Positions 1-10,861 of a DNA stretch of 61,736 bases are shown here, in pieces. Below the pieces are notes generated by a model. The model was not told where the DNA came from, did no database searches, and saw nothing but the letters and a program-made list of their open reading frames with translations. Numbering within the stretch: the first letter of the stretch is position 1; each line of letters starts with the position of its first letter. Location: contig CAMREV010000006.1 in NCBI GenBank assembly GCA_947041945.1, positions 1 through 61,736 on the forward strand, read 5' to 3'. This DNA comes from an uncultured Mycoplasmataceae bacterium (GTDB taxonomy: Bacteria; Bacillota_I; Bacilli_A; Mycoplasmatales; Mycoplasmoidaceae). Position numbers and translations under genes: made by a program.

Positions 1-623
1 TAATTGACATTATTGAACCTTTTGATTTAGAGATGTCTATTAGGATTAAAAAAAACAATTTATATTTAAAATTTATAAAAAATTCTTTTTTTGCGAATGA
101 AAATAAAAAATTATTTCTAAGCGATATTATTATTCCTACCAAAGATGCAAAAATAGAAAATTGTAATGAAGTTATAGATTTATCATCAATTAATGGTGAT
201 TCAGTTACTTTTTTTAATTTTAAAAAAACAAATAATTTTTCTTCAAATATTTTTTCTACTAGGGAAAATGATATTTTTATTTCATCTATTAGACCGAATT
301 TAAAAAAATATGGAATAACTACAGAAAATAAAAATATATTGGGAACATTATTTAATTTTCGTCCTATAAATCAAATAGATAGAGGATTTATTTTATATTG
401 TCTATCATCAAACGATTTTCAAAATTTTTTAATTCAAATTTCTGAAGGAACAAAAATGCCAATAATAAAATGAAAAAAATTCAAGGATTATGAATTCTTA
501 AGTGCTTCTATAAACGAAAAAAATGTTTTGAATATTTTTTTTGATTTAATAAAAAATAATAATAAGATTTTAAAAATTTTAGAAGAAATTAAAATAAATT
601 TAATAGAAATTTTTATTAAATAA
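1..623 (+). CDS. hsdS: Type I restriction specificity subunit HsdS, C-terminal part (5' end outside window)
   Basis: The reading frame is already open at base 3 and runs about 206 codons to a TAA at 621-623, with one TGA(Trp) codon at 471. It resembles the second half of a type I HsdS: a DIIEPF linker, a target-recognition-like domain with strands such as SDIIIP and GDSVTFF, the FISSIRPNLKKYG segment usual in these domains, the motif EGTKMPIIKWKKF, and a short helical C-terminus rich in K, I and E. HsdS picks the DNA sequence for a type I methylase/nuclease complex. It is a second specificity gene besides the complete one at 4481-5731. Whether it has its own hsdM upstream cannot be seen. Family is fairly sure; activity is unknown. 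Confidence 0.75.
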
Positions 624-694
624 AATAGATAAGTATATTATTAAAAATAGCAAGAAATTAATATTTTATCATAAACTAAAATAGTTAGGTTTAT

Positions 695-1984
695 ATGAAA
701 ATAGTTTTAAATGAAAATGATTTTATAGATTTTAAAATGGATAAAGGGGCAATATTAGTTGGTCCTAATTCAACAGGAAAATCTACTATTTTGAACAGAA
801 TTTCTAAAAATAAAAAAGTAAAAATAGAAATTAATAAAAAAAAGGAAGAATATATAGTTAAAAAAATAACATCAGAAACATTCCAAAAGGATAATTTTGA
901 TGGATTAAAATCTACAAATTCAAAAATTTTAAAAAATAAAATTGAATTAATATAAAAAGAAAATCTTTCCAAAGAAAAGCTAAATCCTTTATTGGAAAAA
1001 GAGCATGAAGAAATAAAAAATTTTTTGAAAAAAGAAAATAAAATAGATATATATGGAAGTGGAATAGATATTGAATATAGTTATGAGATAAATTTTAATC
1101 TTGATTTAAAATTAAAAATAAAACTTAATGATAGATGATATGAAATTGATGAAGCTTCTACAGGTGTAAAAATATTAATATGCTTTTTAATAAATGAAAT
1201 AAATGACACTAAAAATACTGATAAAATTATATATTTATTTGATGAAATAGATGCATTTTTGCATCCACAATGAATTGATTTAATTTGTAAATTAATTTTT
1301 GAAATTACTAAATCAGAAAATTCAAAATTTATTTTAATTACTCATAACCCTCTATTTCTCTCTAAATTAATTAAAAAATATTTTAAATTAATATCTTTTA
1401 TTGAAATGGGAGAAAATCCTAATAATGCTAAAATATTATCATTAAACTGAGAAGAAATAATTACAAATGTAAAAAATGAATTAAATACTAAACCTAAATA
1501 TTTTGAATTAACTGAAGAAAACTTTAGTGATTTATATATAGTAAATTACATTACTTCTTTTTTATTAAGTAATATTTGTAGAATTTTCTTTGATAATAAT
1601 TTGGTTTTTGTCGAAGGGATGGTAGAAGAAATTTATTTTAATAATCTAGACAAAAACTATAATGTTATTCAGACAGGTGGTTTCCATCAATTTCCTCTAA
1701 TGAAGTATATTTTAGATGAATTAATGAGAAATACTAAATATTCTAAAAAAATAAAATTCATTATTGATAATGACAAAAAGAAGTATTGCAATTATGTTTT
1801 TAATTTAATAAATGATGATGAAAAATATAATATCTATAAAATGGAGGAAGATTTTGATATTTTTTTAGGAAAAAATAAAAAAATCCCCTCTTATGAAAAA
1901 ATCCCAAATGTTTTGTCAGTTATTTCAAATACAAAAAATAATATAGACGAAAAAGAAAAATTAATTGAATTTTTAGATAAATAA
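695..1984 (+). pseudogene. OLD-family-like ATPase/TOPRIM nuclease gene, interrupted by in-frame TAA
   Basis: One frame carries all hallmarks of an OLD (overcoming lysogenization defect) type ABC ATPase plus TOPRIM nuclease. Walker A GPNSTGKST is at residues 23-31, an STG signature-like motif follows, Walker B is YLFDEIDAF near 1236-1262, the switch His is in LITHNP near 1334-1351, and the TOPRIM motifs are FVEGM near 1607 and FIIDNDK near 1763. The frame is cut by a genuine TAA at 953-955, after which coding-like sequence goes straight on in the same frame. After the TAA at 1982-1984 it again continues 24 codons (FPLYFSIEHELYLQ) to a TAA at 2057. The insert domain between Walker A and the signature is very short, so material is also missing there. 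OLD proteins are known anti-phage nucleases. This copy is probably inactivated, unless it is expressed as two pieces or a stop is a sequencing error. Confidence 0.72.
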
Positions 1985-2183
1985 TTTCCCCTATATTTCT
2001 CAATAGAACATGAATTATATTTGCAAGAACAGAAATCAATAAAATTAAGTGTAAGTTAATTTAATAAGCAAAGTTAATAGGTTCTTATGCAATTGTTTCT
2101 ATAAGATTTTTTTAAAATCTAAATGGGGAACTGCTACTTATGGAACTGCTTTTAAATTTATTTTAATATGATTTAATTTCAAT
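1985..2183. other. Degenerate non-coding stretch after the OLD-like gene
   Basis: The first 75 bases extend the frame of the OLD-like gene beyond its second in-frame stop, to a TAA at 2057-2059. From 2055 another frame is open for about 40 codons (it includes KWGTATYGTAF near 2121-2153) but has no start codon or ribosome binding site and matches nothing I recognise. I read the stretch as decayed coding DNA rather than as a gene. Confidence 0.4.
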
Positions 2184-2232
2184 AAAAAGAAGCATTATAT
2201 GTATTTTAAAAATACATATAATGCTTCTTTTT
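2184..2232. terminator. Long perfect inverted repeat, probable bidirectional terminator
   Basis: A 24-base arm (2184-2207) is followed, after a single A, by its exact reverse complement (2209-2232). The outer ends are A-rich on the left and T-rich on the right, so a transcript from either strand would end in a stable hairpin followed by U residues. It sits between the plus-strand OLD-like gene and the minus-strand PemK-like ORF, where a shared terminator is expected. A 24-bp perfect stem is long for a mollicute terminator. Confidence 0.7.
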
Positions 2233-2242
2233 AGGTTTTAAA

Positions 2243-2668
2243 CTATTTATTCTTATATTTACTTGCTTTTTTTGCTTCCATTTTTATTTTTATGTCATTA
2301 CTAAAAAATTCTGAAATAAACATTACTATACTTTCTTTTATTTTAGAATCTGTTACGGTACCTATTTTTATTCCAATATCTTTGTAATGCACTCATATTA
2401 TCTTGTTCATATAAATTCAAGTATTTTTCTCTTGATTTTTTATTTTTGCTTCAAAACAAAAACCTTTATGTGCTTTAATTGGAGGTTTAGTAGAACAATA
2501 AAAACATATATTTCAACCCTTCAATGAACGACTATTATTTCATACCATTACAGGTCTTAATTTACTATCTGAAACATTTTCATATGGATTATATTTCTTT
2601 TCTGGTACTAAAATAACATTTCATTTTCTAGATTTTCATTTTTTTAGATTTTCATTTTTTTTATTCAT
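2243..2668 (-). CDS. PemK/MazF-like toxin-family protein (putative)
   Basis: This 141-residue ORF has six TGA(Trp) codons, so it shows only with code 4. ATG is at 2668 and TAG ends at 2243. The N-terminal half has the layout of the PemK/MazF RNase barrel: a strand WNVILVPEKK (about residues 16-25), then SDSKLRPVMVWNN (about 33-45), comparable to the K-RPV-V-xxN signature of the family. Near the C-terminus IKIGTVTDSKIKESI resembles the closing strand-helix G-x-L-x-x-x-x-x-x-I of MazF proteins. Three Cys lie in the middle (CFYC, GFCF). No antitoxin ORF is evident next to it, which is unusual. It lies alone on the minus strand between the OLD-like relic and hsdM. Family assignment is inference from motif layout; alternatives are an unrelated small barrel protein or a degenerate toxin. 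Confidence 0.5.
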
Positions 2669-2922
2669 TATTGAATATTCAATTCTTTCAAGCGAGATTT
2701 AAAAATCTCAGTATTGTCTATGGAAACCCAACGACATTAATATAATATCTTTCTTTTTTTAAAAAAGCAATATTTTTAAAATAAACTTATATTTACATAT
2801 TTTAATATTTTTTTTCATATGATTATAGAATTTATATTTTATTTTTTAAATTTTATAAATATTTTATATGATAATATTATATCAATAATAATATTTCTAA
2901 TAAAATTATTTATAGGGCAATA

Positions 2923-4479
2923 ATGAGCAAAAGAGAACAAGAAAGACAACAACTTTATAGTACTATTTGAGGTATTGCAAATAAATTAAGAGGTTCTATT
3001 GATGGTTGAGATTTCAAACAATATGTCCTTGGAATTATTTTCTATCGTTACATATCAGAAAACTTGCTTAACTATATTAATGAAGGCGAACATAAAAGCG
3101 GCAATAAAAATTTCGATTATATAAAATTAACTGATAAAGAATCTCAAAAAATTAAAGAAGACATAATTAAATCAAAAGGTTTTTTTATTTTACCTAGTGA
3201 ACTATTTGAAAATGTATTTAAAAAAGCAGAACATGATGAAAATCTGAATACTACTTTAGAAAACATATTTAAAAATATAGAAGCTTCAGCAAATGGAACA
3301 AAAAGTGATGAAGACTTTAGAGGACTTTTTGAAGACATTGATGTTAATAACAAAAAGCTAGGTTCAACTGTTAAAGAAAGAAATAAGAAACTATTAGCTT
3401 TACTTGAAGGTGTCAATGAAATGAAACTTGGAAATTATCAAGATAATACTATTGATGCATTTGGCGATGCTTATGAATTCTTAATGGGAATGTATGCATC
3501 AGAGGCTGGAAAAAGTGGTGGTGAATATTTTACACCACAAGAAGTTTCTGAATTACTTGCAAGAATAACTATAGTTGGCAAAAAAAAGATAGGTAAAGTT
3601 TATGATCCAACCGTTGGCTCTGGCTCTTTACTTCTAAAGTTTGCAAAAATTTTAGGAAAAAAGAATATTCAAGGTTTTTATGGCCAAGAAAAAAATCTAA
3701 CTACATACAATTTGTGTAGAATAAATATGTTTTTACATGACATAAGTTATGAAGATTTCAATATAAAGCATGGGGATACTTTGCTTGAACCATTACATTT
3801 AAATGAAATACCATTTGAAGCTATAGTTTCAAATCCTCCCTATTCAATAAATTGAGAAGGTAAAAAAAATGCTACATTAATTAATGATCCAAGATTCTCT
3901 CCAGCAGGAATACTAGCTCCAGAATCAAAGGCTGATTTTGCCTTTATTATGCATTCTCTTTCTCATTTAGCTCCAAATGGAGTTGCAGCTATTGTTTGTT
4001 TTCCAGGAATTTTATATAGATCAGGAGCTGAACAAAAAATTAGAAAATACTTAGTAGATAATAATTTTATTGATTGCATTATACAGTTACCATCTAATTT
4101 ATTTTTTGGTACAAGCATTGCAACATGTATTATGGTTTTAAAAAAGAATAAAGAAAATGTTAATGATATTTTATTTATTGATGCTTCAAAAGAATGTAAT
4201 AAAGTTACAAATAGTAATAAATTATCTGAAACTAACATTGAAACAATATTAAATACTTTTAAAGACAGAAAAGAAAAAAAGCATTTTTCAAAAAGAGTTA
4301 AGATAAATGAAATAGCAGAGCAAGATTACTCATTAAGCGTTAACACATATGTTGAAATAGAAGATAAAAAAGAAATTATTGATATAAAAGTTTTAAATAA
4401 AGAAATAGATGAGATTACAAAAAAATGTGATTCATTAAGAAAAGATATAAAAAAAATAATAAAAGAAATAGAAGGTTAA
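2923..4479 (+). CDS. hsdM: Type I restriction-modification system, methyltransferase subunit HsdM
   Basis: This subunit of 518 residues methylates adenine within the type I complex M2S (or R2M2S). The N-terminal helical domain begins with the typical WGIANKLRGSIDGWDFKQYVLG. The SAM-binding motif DPTVGSGSLL is near residues 228-237 and the catalytic N6-adenine motif IV NPPY is near residue 304. The C-terminus ends in a lysine-rich coiled helix that normally docks HsdS. Start: ATG 2923, with AGGG eight bases upstream. It leads an hsdM-hsdS-hsdR operon with 1- and 3-base gaps. Several TGA codons encode Trp. All key motifs are intact, so the methylase looks functional. Confidence 0.95.
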
Positions 4480-4480
4480 T

Positions 4481-5731
4481 ATGTCAAATATTAATTGTCT
4501 CTTTAATAATTTATTTACCAAAAATAATAAATGAGAGGAAATAGGTAATCTTGGTTATTTATTTCCCGGCCTTTCAGGAAAAACAAAAAAAGATTTTAAT
4601 GATTTAGAATCAAATTTTTTTTACATAAGTTATATGGACATTTTTTCAAATATAGAGTTAAATTTTAGTAATAAAAACAAAGTTAAAATATATAAAGATG
4701 AAAAACAAAATAAAATTCAATATGGTGATGTTCTTTTTACTGCTTCATCAGAAAGTTTAAATGAGATAGGTTTTAGTTCTGTGGTAACAAAAGAACTTAA
4801 AAATGATTATTATTTAAATAGTTTTTCATTTGGGTTAAGATTTAATTCTAAAAATGTTTTTGATCCTAATTTTTTAAAACATTTATTTAGGTCTGAAATT
4901 TTTAGAAAACAAATAATAAAGTGTTCATCAGGAGTAACAAGATATAATATTTCTAAGAAAAAATTTTCAAAAATATTAATCCCAATTATCCCAATTGATA
5001 TACAGATAGAAATTGCAAGTATTTTAGATAATTTTAATGAACTAACTAATGAACTAACTAATGAACTAACTAATGAACTAACTAATAGAAAAAAACAATA
5101 TGAATATTATAGAAATAAATTGTTAAGTTTTAGTGATGATATTGAATCAAAAGAAATACAGTCACTTTTCAACATCCGTGGTGGCTACACTCCTTCAAAA
5201 AAAGAAATTAATTTTTGAAAAGAAGGAACTGTACCTTGATTTAGAATGGAAGATATTAGAAAAAATGGAAGAATTTTAGGAAATGCTATTCAATTAGTTA
5301 ATGAAGCTGGAATAAGGGGCAAACCCTTTAAAGAAAATTCAATAATATTAGCAACTACTGCAACAATTGGTGAGCATGCATTAATTACAAAAGAATTCAT
5401 TTGTAATCAGCAGTTTACAATTTTTACATTAAAAGAAGAATTTATTAATACTATTAGCATAAAATATCTATATTACTTTTTTTTTATTATTTCTGAATGA
5501 TGCAAAAATAATACAAAAACATCTAGTTTTCCCTCAGTAGAAATTAAAAAGTTATCTAAAATAAATATTCCAATACCATCAATAGAAAAACAAAAAGAAA
5601 TTGTAGAAATATTAGACAAATTTGAAACTTTAGTTAATAATTTAAGTGAAGGTTTGCCAAAAGAAATTGAAGCAAGCATAAAACAATACGAATACTATAG
5701 GAATAAATTGCTAACATTTAATAAGGAATAA
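4481..5731 (+). CDS. hsdS: Type I restriction specificity subunit HsdS
   Basis: Complete HsdS of 416 residues, giving DNA specificity to the HsdM/HsdR encoded on either side. Two target-recognition domains are visible: about residues 1-165, and about 225-375 starting at the FNIRGGYTPSKKE segment typical of a TRD start. Each is followed by a conserved helical stretch that ends in nearly the same peptide, KQYEYYRNKLL(S/T)F (near 5093 and 5681). The central spacer helix carries four copies of NELT, listed separately as a 12-bp repeat. Start ATG 4481 follows the hsdM stop by one base, so translation is probably coupled. No internal TAA or TAG is present. Confidence 0.92.
5036..5083 (+). repeat. 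Four 12-bp tandem repeats (NELT x4) in the HsdS spacer helix
   Basis: The 12-mer AATGAACTAACT occurs four times in perfect tandem, in frame, coding N-E-L-T each time. It lies in the helix linking the two recognition domains of HsdS. In EcoR124I and EcoR124/3, gain or loss of a 12-bp TAEL repeat at the equivalent place changes the length of the non-specific spacer in the target sequence. Copy number here can change by slippage without a frameshift, so specificity switching is a reasonable inference. Confidence 0.9.
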
Positions 5732-5734
5732 GAT

Positions 5735-8700
5735 ATGACTAAAAAATATGATGTTCTTTTATCAAAAGAAGAAGGTACAGTTGTTTTTGAATTTGAACCA
5801 ACAAAAAGAAGAAAAACAACTTATCAAAGTGAAAAAGAATTAGAAGATGAATTTATTAATAACCTTAAAAGTCAAGGTTATGAGTTTTTAAATATTCATC
5901 AAGAAAAAGAATTAAAAATAAATTTAAGAAAACAAATTGAAAAACTTAACAACTTTAAATTTAATGATGATGAGTGAGATAGGTTTTTTACTCAAGAAAT
6001 AGCAAATAAAAACTTTTCATTAATAGATAAGACTACTAGAATTCAAAATGATGAGATAATTAATTTTTCTACTGATCAAAACAAAACATTTAATATTAAA
6101 TTAATTGATAAAAAGAATCCTCAAAATAATATATTACAGGTAATTAATCAATATGAAACTAAGAGGGGCACTTACAATAATAGATATGATGTAACTATTC
6201 TTGTAAATGGTCTTCCACTAATCCATGTAGAACTTAAAAGAAGAGGAGTTAATCTTAAAGAAGCTTTTAATCAAATAGAAAGATATAAAAGAGAAAGTTT
6301 TTGAGCTGATAGTGGTTTATTTGAATATGTGCAACTATATGTAATTTCAAATGGAACAAAAACGAAATACTACACAAACACGACTAGAGAAGATAGTATT
6401 AATGAAAAAGTTATTAATAGCAATAAAAATAATAATAGTAATGATATTAATACCTTTGAATTTACATCATATTGATCAGATTCTTTTAACAAACCAATTA
6501 AAGACTTAGTAGACTTTACTAAAACATTTTTTGCAAGACACACAATCTTAAATGTCCTTACAAAATATTGTGTTTTTACTGTTGAAAATAAATTATTAGT
6601 AATGAGACCTTATCAAATTGTTGGAACAGAAAAAATTATAAATAAAGTTAAATCAGTATATTTAAACAAAATTTGAGGAAAAGAAAATTCTGGCGGTTAC
6701 ATTTGACATACAACAGGTAGTGGAAAAACTTTAACATCATTCAAAACTGCTCAATTATTAAATGATGATCCTGAAATAGAAAAAATTTTATTTGTTGTTG
6801 ATAGACGAGATTTAGATTATCAAACAATCAAAGAATATAATAATTATGAAAAAGATTGTGTGAGTTCAAATGATTCATCAAATGAATTATTAAAAAAACT
6901 TATTAGTAAAGAAAGAAATGACAAAATAATCGTTACAACAATTCAAAAATTAAGTAACCTTGTTAAAAAATTAAAATCTAACGAAATATATAATAAGAAA
7001 ACTGTAATGATTTTTGATGAGTGTCATCGTTCTCAATTCGGAACAATGCATATTGAAATTAGAAAAAAATTCAAAATGTTCTCTATCTTTGGTTTTACTG
7101 GAACACCAATATTTGCTGAAAGCAATATTAAGGGCAACGATCAAATTAGAACAACTGAACAAGTTTTTGGTGTTAAATTACACACATATAATATCCAAGA
7201 TGCAATTAGAGATGATAATGTATTACCTTTCAGAATTGATTACTATAAAACAATGAAGACAAAAGATGAAATTGATGACAAAAAAGTTTTAAGTATTGAT
7301 CAAGAAAAAGCATACAATGATCCAAAGAGAATTGCAATGATTAGTGAATATATTTTAGATCACTTTGATTACAAAACTAAAAGAGATTTAATTTCAGATA
7401 TTAGCACCAATCGTAAAAAAGGATTTAATTCACTTTTTGCAACATCATCAATTCTTGCTGCAAAACTTTACTATGCAAAACTTAAAGAATTAAATGAAGC
7501 AAAGGAAAAGAAAATTAACATTGCTTTAATCTATAGTTTTTCTCAGAATGAGGATTTATCAAATGGTGATTTTAATGATGAAGATTTTGATAACAATAAA
7601 CTAGATGAATCTTCAAAAGACTTTTTAGAAAAAGCAATTCAAGATTACAATAAAACTTTTGGAACAAGCTTTGATACATCAAGTGATAAATTTCAAAATT
7701 ATTATAAAGATCTTGCAATGAGAACAAAAAATAAAGAAGTAGATTTACTAATTGTGGTAAATATGTTTTTAACAGGATTTGATGCAAAAACATTAAATAC
7801 TTTATGAGTAGATAAAAACTTAAAACTTCATGGTTTAATGCAAGCCTTTTCAAGAACAAATAGAATCTTTAATAGTGTCAAAACATTTGGATATATTTAT
7901 TCTTTTAGAGATCTTAGAAAAGAAGTAGATGAAACTATGAAACTTTATGGAGATAAAGATGCTAGTGGTGTAGTATTCTTAAAATCTTTTAAAGATTATT
8001 ATGATGGATATGAAGATGATAATGGAGAATTTCAAACTGGTTACAAAGATTTGGTAGAAGAATTTAAAAAGAAATTTAAATTACCATTGGCTATATCTAG
8101 TGAAACTGCTAAAAAAGAATTTATTGTATTATTTAATAAAATATTAAAAATGGAAAACATTCTTAATTCATTTGATGAATTTAATAAACTAAAATTAATT
8201 ACAGAAGCAGAAGGTCAAGACTACAGAAGTGAATATCATACTATTAGAGAAGAAATTCAAAAATACAAAGATGAAAACCCTAAAGAAGTTATTAATGATG
8301 ATATTGAATTTGAACTTGAATTAATTAAACAAATAGAAATTAACTTTGATTACATTTTTCATTTGATTTCTAATTCTTCTGAAATAAATGAAAAAGGATT
8401 CAATGAAAAGATTCATAGAATTGTTGATTCAAGTACAATGCTTAGAAATAAAAAAGATTTAATAGATCAATTTATAAATGCATTTAAAGAAAAATTAGTA
8501 AATAAAGATGGTTGAAAAAACTTTTTTGAAACTAAAAGAAAAGAAGAATTAATGAAACTTATTGAAGATTATAAATTAGATTTTGAAGAAACAATAAGAC
8601 TTTCAGAAGACATATATGAAAGAGGTGAAATTAAATATTCAGAAATTGATAGAATAATGCCACCCACAAGTAGATTTAATCCTGAAAAAGGAAATGAAAA

Positions 8701-8767
8701 AGAAACTATTAAAAATAAAATTAAAAAAGATATCGAAAAACACATTGAAAGATTCACTATAACTTAA
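5735..8767 (+). CDS. hsdR: Type I restriction enzyme, motor/nuclease subunit HsdR
   Basis: Protein of 1010 residues that translocates DNA and cleaves it in the type I R2M2S complex. An N-terminal PD-(D/E)xK nuclease is shown by [19 protein letters not shown] (ExK near residue 164) and the following QIERYK, the usual HsdR QxxxY motif. The superfamily 2 motor follows: Walker [12 protein letters not shown] near residues 324-334, DEAD-type motif [10 protein letters not shown] near 425, motif [10 protein letters not shown] near 450, and motif [12 protein letters not shown] near 702. The C-terminal helical region runs to the end. Start ATG 5735 comes three bases after the hsdS stop. No truncation is seen; nuclease and ATPase motifs look intact. 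Confidence 0.95.
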
Positions 8768-8795
8768 TTTTTATAAATATTAATTAACTATTTAA

Positions 8796-8803
8796 TATAT
8801 AAT
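8796..8803 (+). promoter_or_regulatory. Candidate -10 box upstream of the first KAP-like gene
   Basis: TATATAAT lies 26 bases before the ATG at 8830, and GAGGT stands at a suitable distance from that ATG. It suggests that the KAP-like gene has its own transcription start rather than depending only on the hsd operon. The AT-rich background makes single -10 boxes weak evidence. Confidence 0.4.
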
Positions 8804-8829
8804 TTTATTAATTTTCAAAGAGGTAATTA

Positions 8830-10524
8830 ATGTCATATATTTCTGAATGTACACATAAAATAGAAATTTCAGAAGATGATGTTAATTTAAAGAATGCATC
8901 AAATTTTTTTCTTCAAAATTTGGAAAATGATTATAAAGAATATATAAATAAATATGATTTAAATTTAAAACATTGAAATAAATTTATTGAAAAAAAACAT
9001 GACAAAGTTTCTTTCACCCCTGAGTTTTATAATAAAAAATCTCCCTTAACATTAATAAATTCTAGTTGAGGTAATGGCAAGACTTATTTTATAGAGAACT
9101 TAGGAAAAAATATATCGGAAAACAAAGAAGATTCTTTTTTTAAAAATTTTATAATAATTGATTTGTGAAACTATTTTGAATCAGATAATATTGTACATGA
9201 AGTATGCAATTTTTTATTTGCTGTTTTAGCATCTTTAAATGATAAATTTAAAAATAAATCAAAAAGTTTAGCAAGAAAATTTAAAAATGATGTTCTTATA
9301 CCAAAAATAAATAATCGTTATAGCATAGATATTAAAATACAAAATAAAAATTATGATAGTTTTAAAAAAATTAAATTTGATAATACTATTATAGTTTTTG
9401 ATAATCTTGAAAGAATTGGTGAAAGTAAATGGGAAGTTATAAAATTAATCCAAAAACTTTCAAGAATAAAAAATTTTGTTTTTATTCTTACAATGGATGC
9501 AGATAAAATAAATGATAATAGTGATAATAGTGATAATTTTGAAAATCGTATTGAAAAATTTATTGATATGCCAACATATATATTGAAGCCAAACTATTCA
9601 TCTCTTTTAGTAAATTTGGGAATAGAAAAAGAAATTGCCAAAAAGATAAGTCATATGTTTAATCTTAGTATCACTAAAAAAACTTTTTCAACAAGAGAAT
9701 TAAAAAAAATTTTTGAAAAACATAAAATTCATGAAAAATCTAAAGAAATAGGCGGGTTGAGAACACTAATTTTTTTGAGAAATAATTTTTTAAAAAGCGG
9801 TGATTATTTTTTTAAATGACTTAATGAAAAAGAAATTGAAATAATTAATGATTTTTTTTCTAATTCTTTTAATATTTATAAAAGTTTTAGGGACAAATAT
9901 ACATTATTATTTGATAATGGATCATTTTCTTATTTCTGAAATAATTTTAAAAATTTAATAAATAGAGTATATGAAATTGAAAAAAAAGAACCAAACTCAG
10001 ATATAAAAAATAATGTAGAAAATATTTTTATGAATTTCTCAAATAATAATATAAAAAAATTTTATTCATCAAAAGAAATTAAAAAAAATCTCAAAGATAT
10101 CAATAGTTTTGTAAATGAAAATAATGAAGAAATTTTAAAAAGAAAAAAATCCTTAGAATTGCTTAAAGAATCTATTGAAAAAGTATTTAAAAAAAATAAA
10201 AAACCCAGCATTGAAAAAAAAATTAATTCAATTAATATACTATTGGATGAATTGAATGAAATTCAAAATAAAATTGATAAAACACTTCCTATTTTTAAAG
10301 ATTTTTCATCTAAGGCAGAACCTATATTAAAAAATTTTGGTAGTGAAATATTTGAATCTGATGATATTTTAGAATACATTAATTCTTTGGGTCTTGAATT
10401 ATTTTTTAAAATTGATAACCATAGTCAAAGCGAAGAAGAGTGAATTAAATCAAAAATTAGGCACATTTTTCATCAAGAATTTAATTCATTTATTCAGTTT
10501 CTTGAAAAAAATTTATATGAATAA
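8830..10524 (+). CDS. KAP-like P-loop NTPase (defence island)
   Basis: Soluble protein of 564 residues. Walker A is LINSSWGNGKTYFIE, with the catalytic Lys near residue 84. Walker B is IIVFDNLERIG, with Asp near 191, followed by KLIQKLSRIKNFVFILTMDADKI. This W-G-x-GKT plus xxDNLER arrangement is that of the KAP family of STAND-like P-loop NTPases, which in bacteria includes the F-plasmid phage-exclusion protein PifA. Unlike many KAP proteins, no clear transmembrane pair is inserted. The C-terminal third (about residues 400-510) is Lys/Glu-rich and likely coiled coil. It follows hsdR by 62 bp on the same strand and is clearly paralogous to the minus-strand gene at 10858-12813. An anti-phage role is inferred from location and family. 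Confidence 0.72.
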
Positions 10525-10600
10525 CTTTTAAACAAATAATCTTGAATAAATACCCATACATAATTTAATAATGGTTAGATAATTTTTAGAATATAAATAT

Positions 10601-10861
10601 ATGAATAATTCTTTAGTAAGAACGAGATATGCACCATCACCAACAGGCTTGTTTCATATTGACGAATCAATAACCACACTATTTAGATGTATCTTTGCAA
10701 AAGCATATAGAAGAAATTTTAAAATTTAAAGAAGAAAATCCAAAAGAACCAATCAATTTATAAATGAAATTAATGCATATGATACAAATAAAAATAATTG
10801 ATCTCATTTCTTTAAAAATAAAAGATATGAAGAATTAATAAAAATATTTGAAATATATTAA
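10601..10861 (+). pseudogene. Relic of the 5' end of gltX, fused to unknown sequence
   Basis: The first 42 codons are a decayed copy of the start of gltX at 14390. The peptide [15 protein letters not shown] and the later IFAKAY are identical to the intact gene, including a 23-base identical DNA stretch (10625-10647 against 14414-14436). The HIGG(A) catalytic signature has become HIDES. A TAA ends it at 10727-10729. The same frame then stays open for another 43 codons of unrelated, coding-like sequence (ending YEELIKIFEIY) to a TAA at 10859-10861. The relic occupies most of the 333-bp space between the two convergent KAP-like genes and marks a duplication or insertion boundary. It cannot make a functional synthetase. 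Confidence 0.85.

Noticed and set aside
691-972. Minus-strand ORF opposite the OLD-like gene
   Set aside because: It is the complement of a frame with clear Walker A coding and has no recognisable motif or start signal.
2694-2709. Small palindrome GAGATTT-AA-AAATCTC upstream of the PemK-like ORF as operator
   Set aside because: It is short and AT-rich, with no second copy nearby. An autoregulatory operator cannot be supported from this alone.
5036-5083. CRISPR or VNTR outside coding sequence
   Set aside because: The 12-bp repeats have no spacers and are in frame within hsdS, so they are a coding repeat. No CRISPR-like repeat-spacer pattern was seen anywhere in the window.
10525-10857. A third small gene between the KAP-like genes
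   Set aside because: The only start-like ORF is the gltX relic, which ends at a TAA after 42 codons; the downstream frame lacks a start and ribosome binding site.
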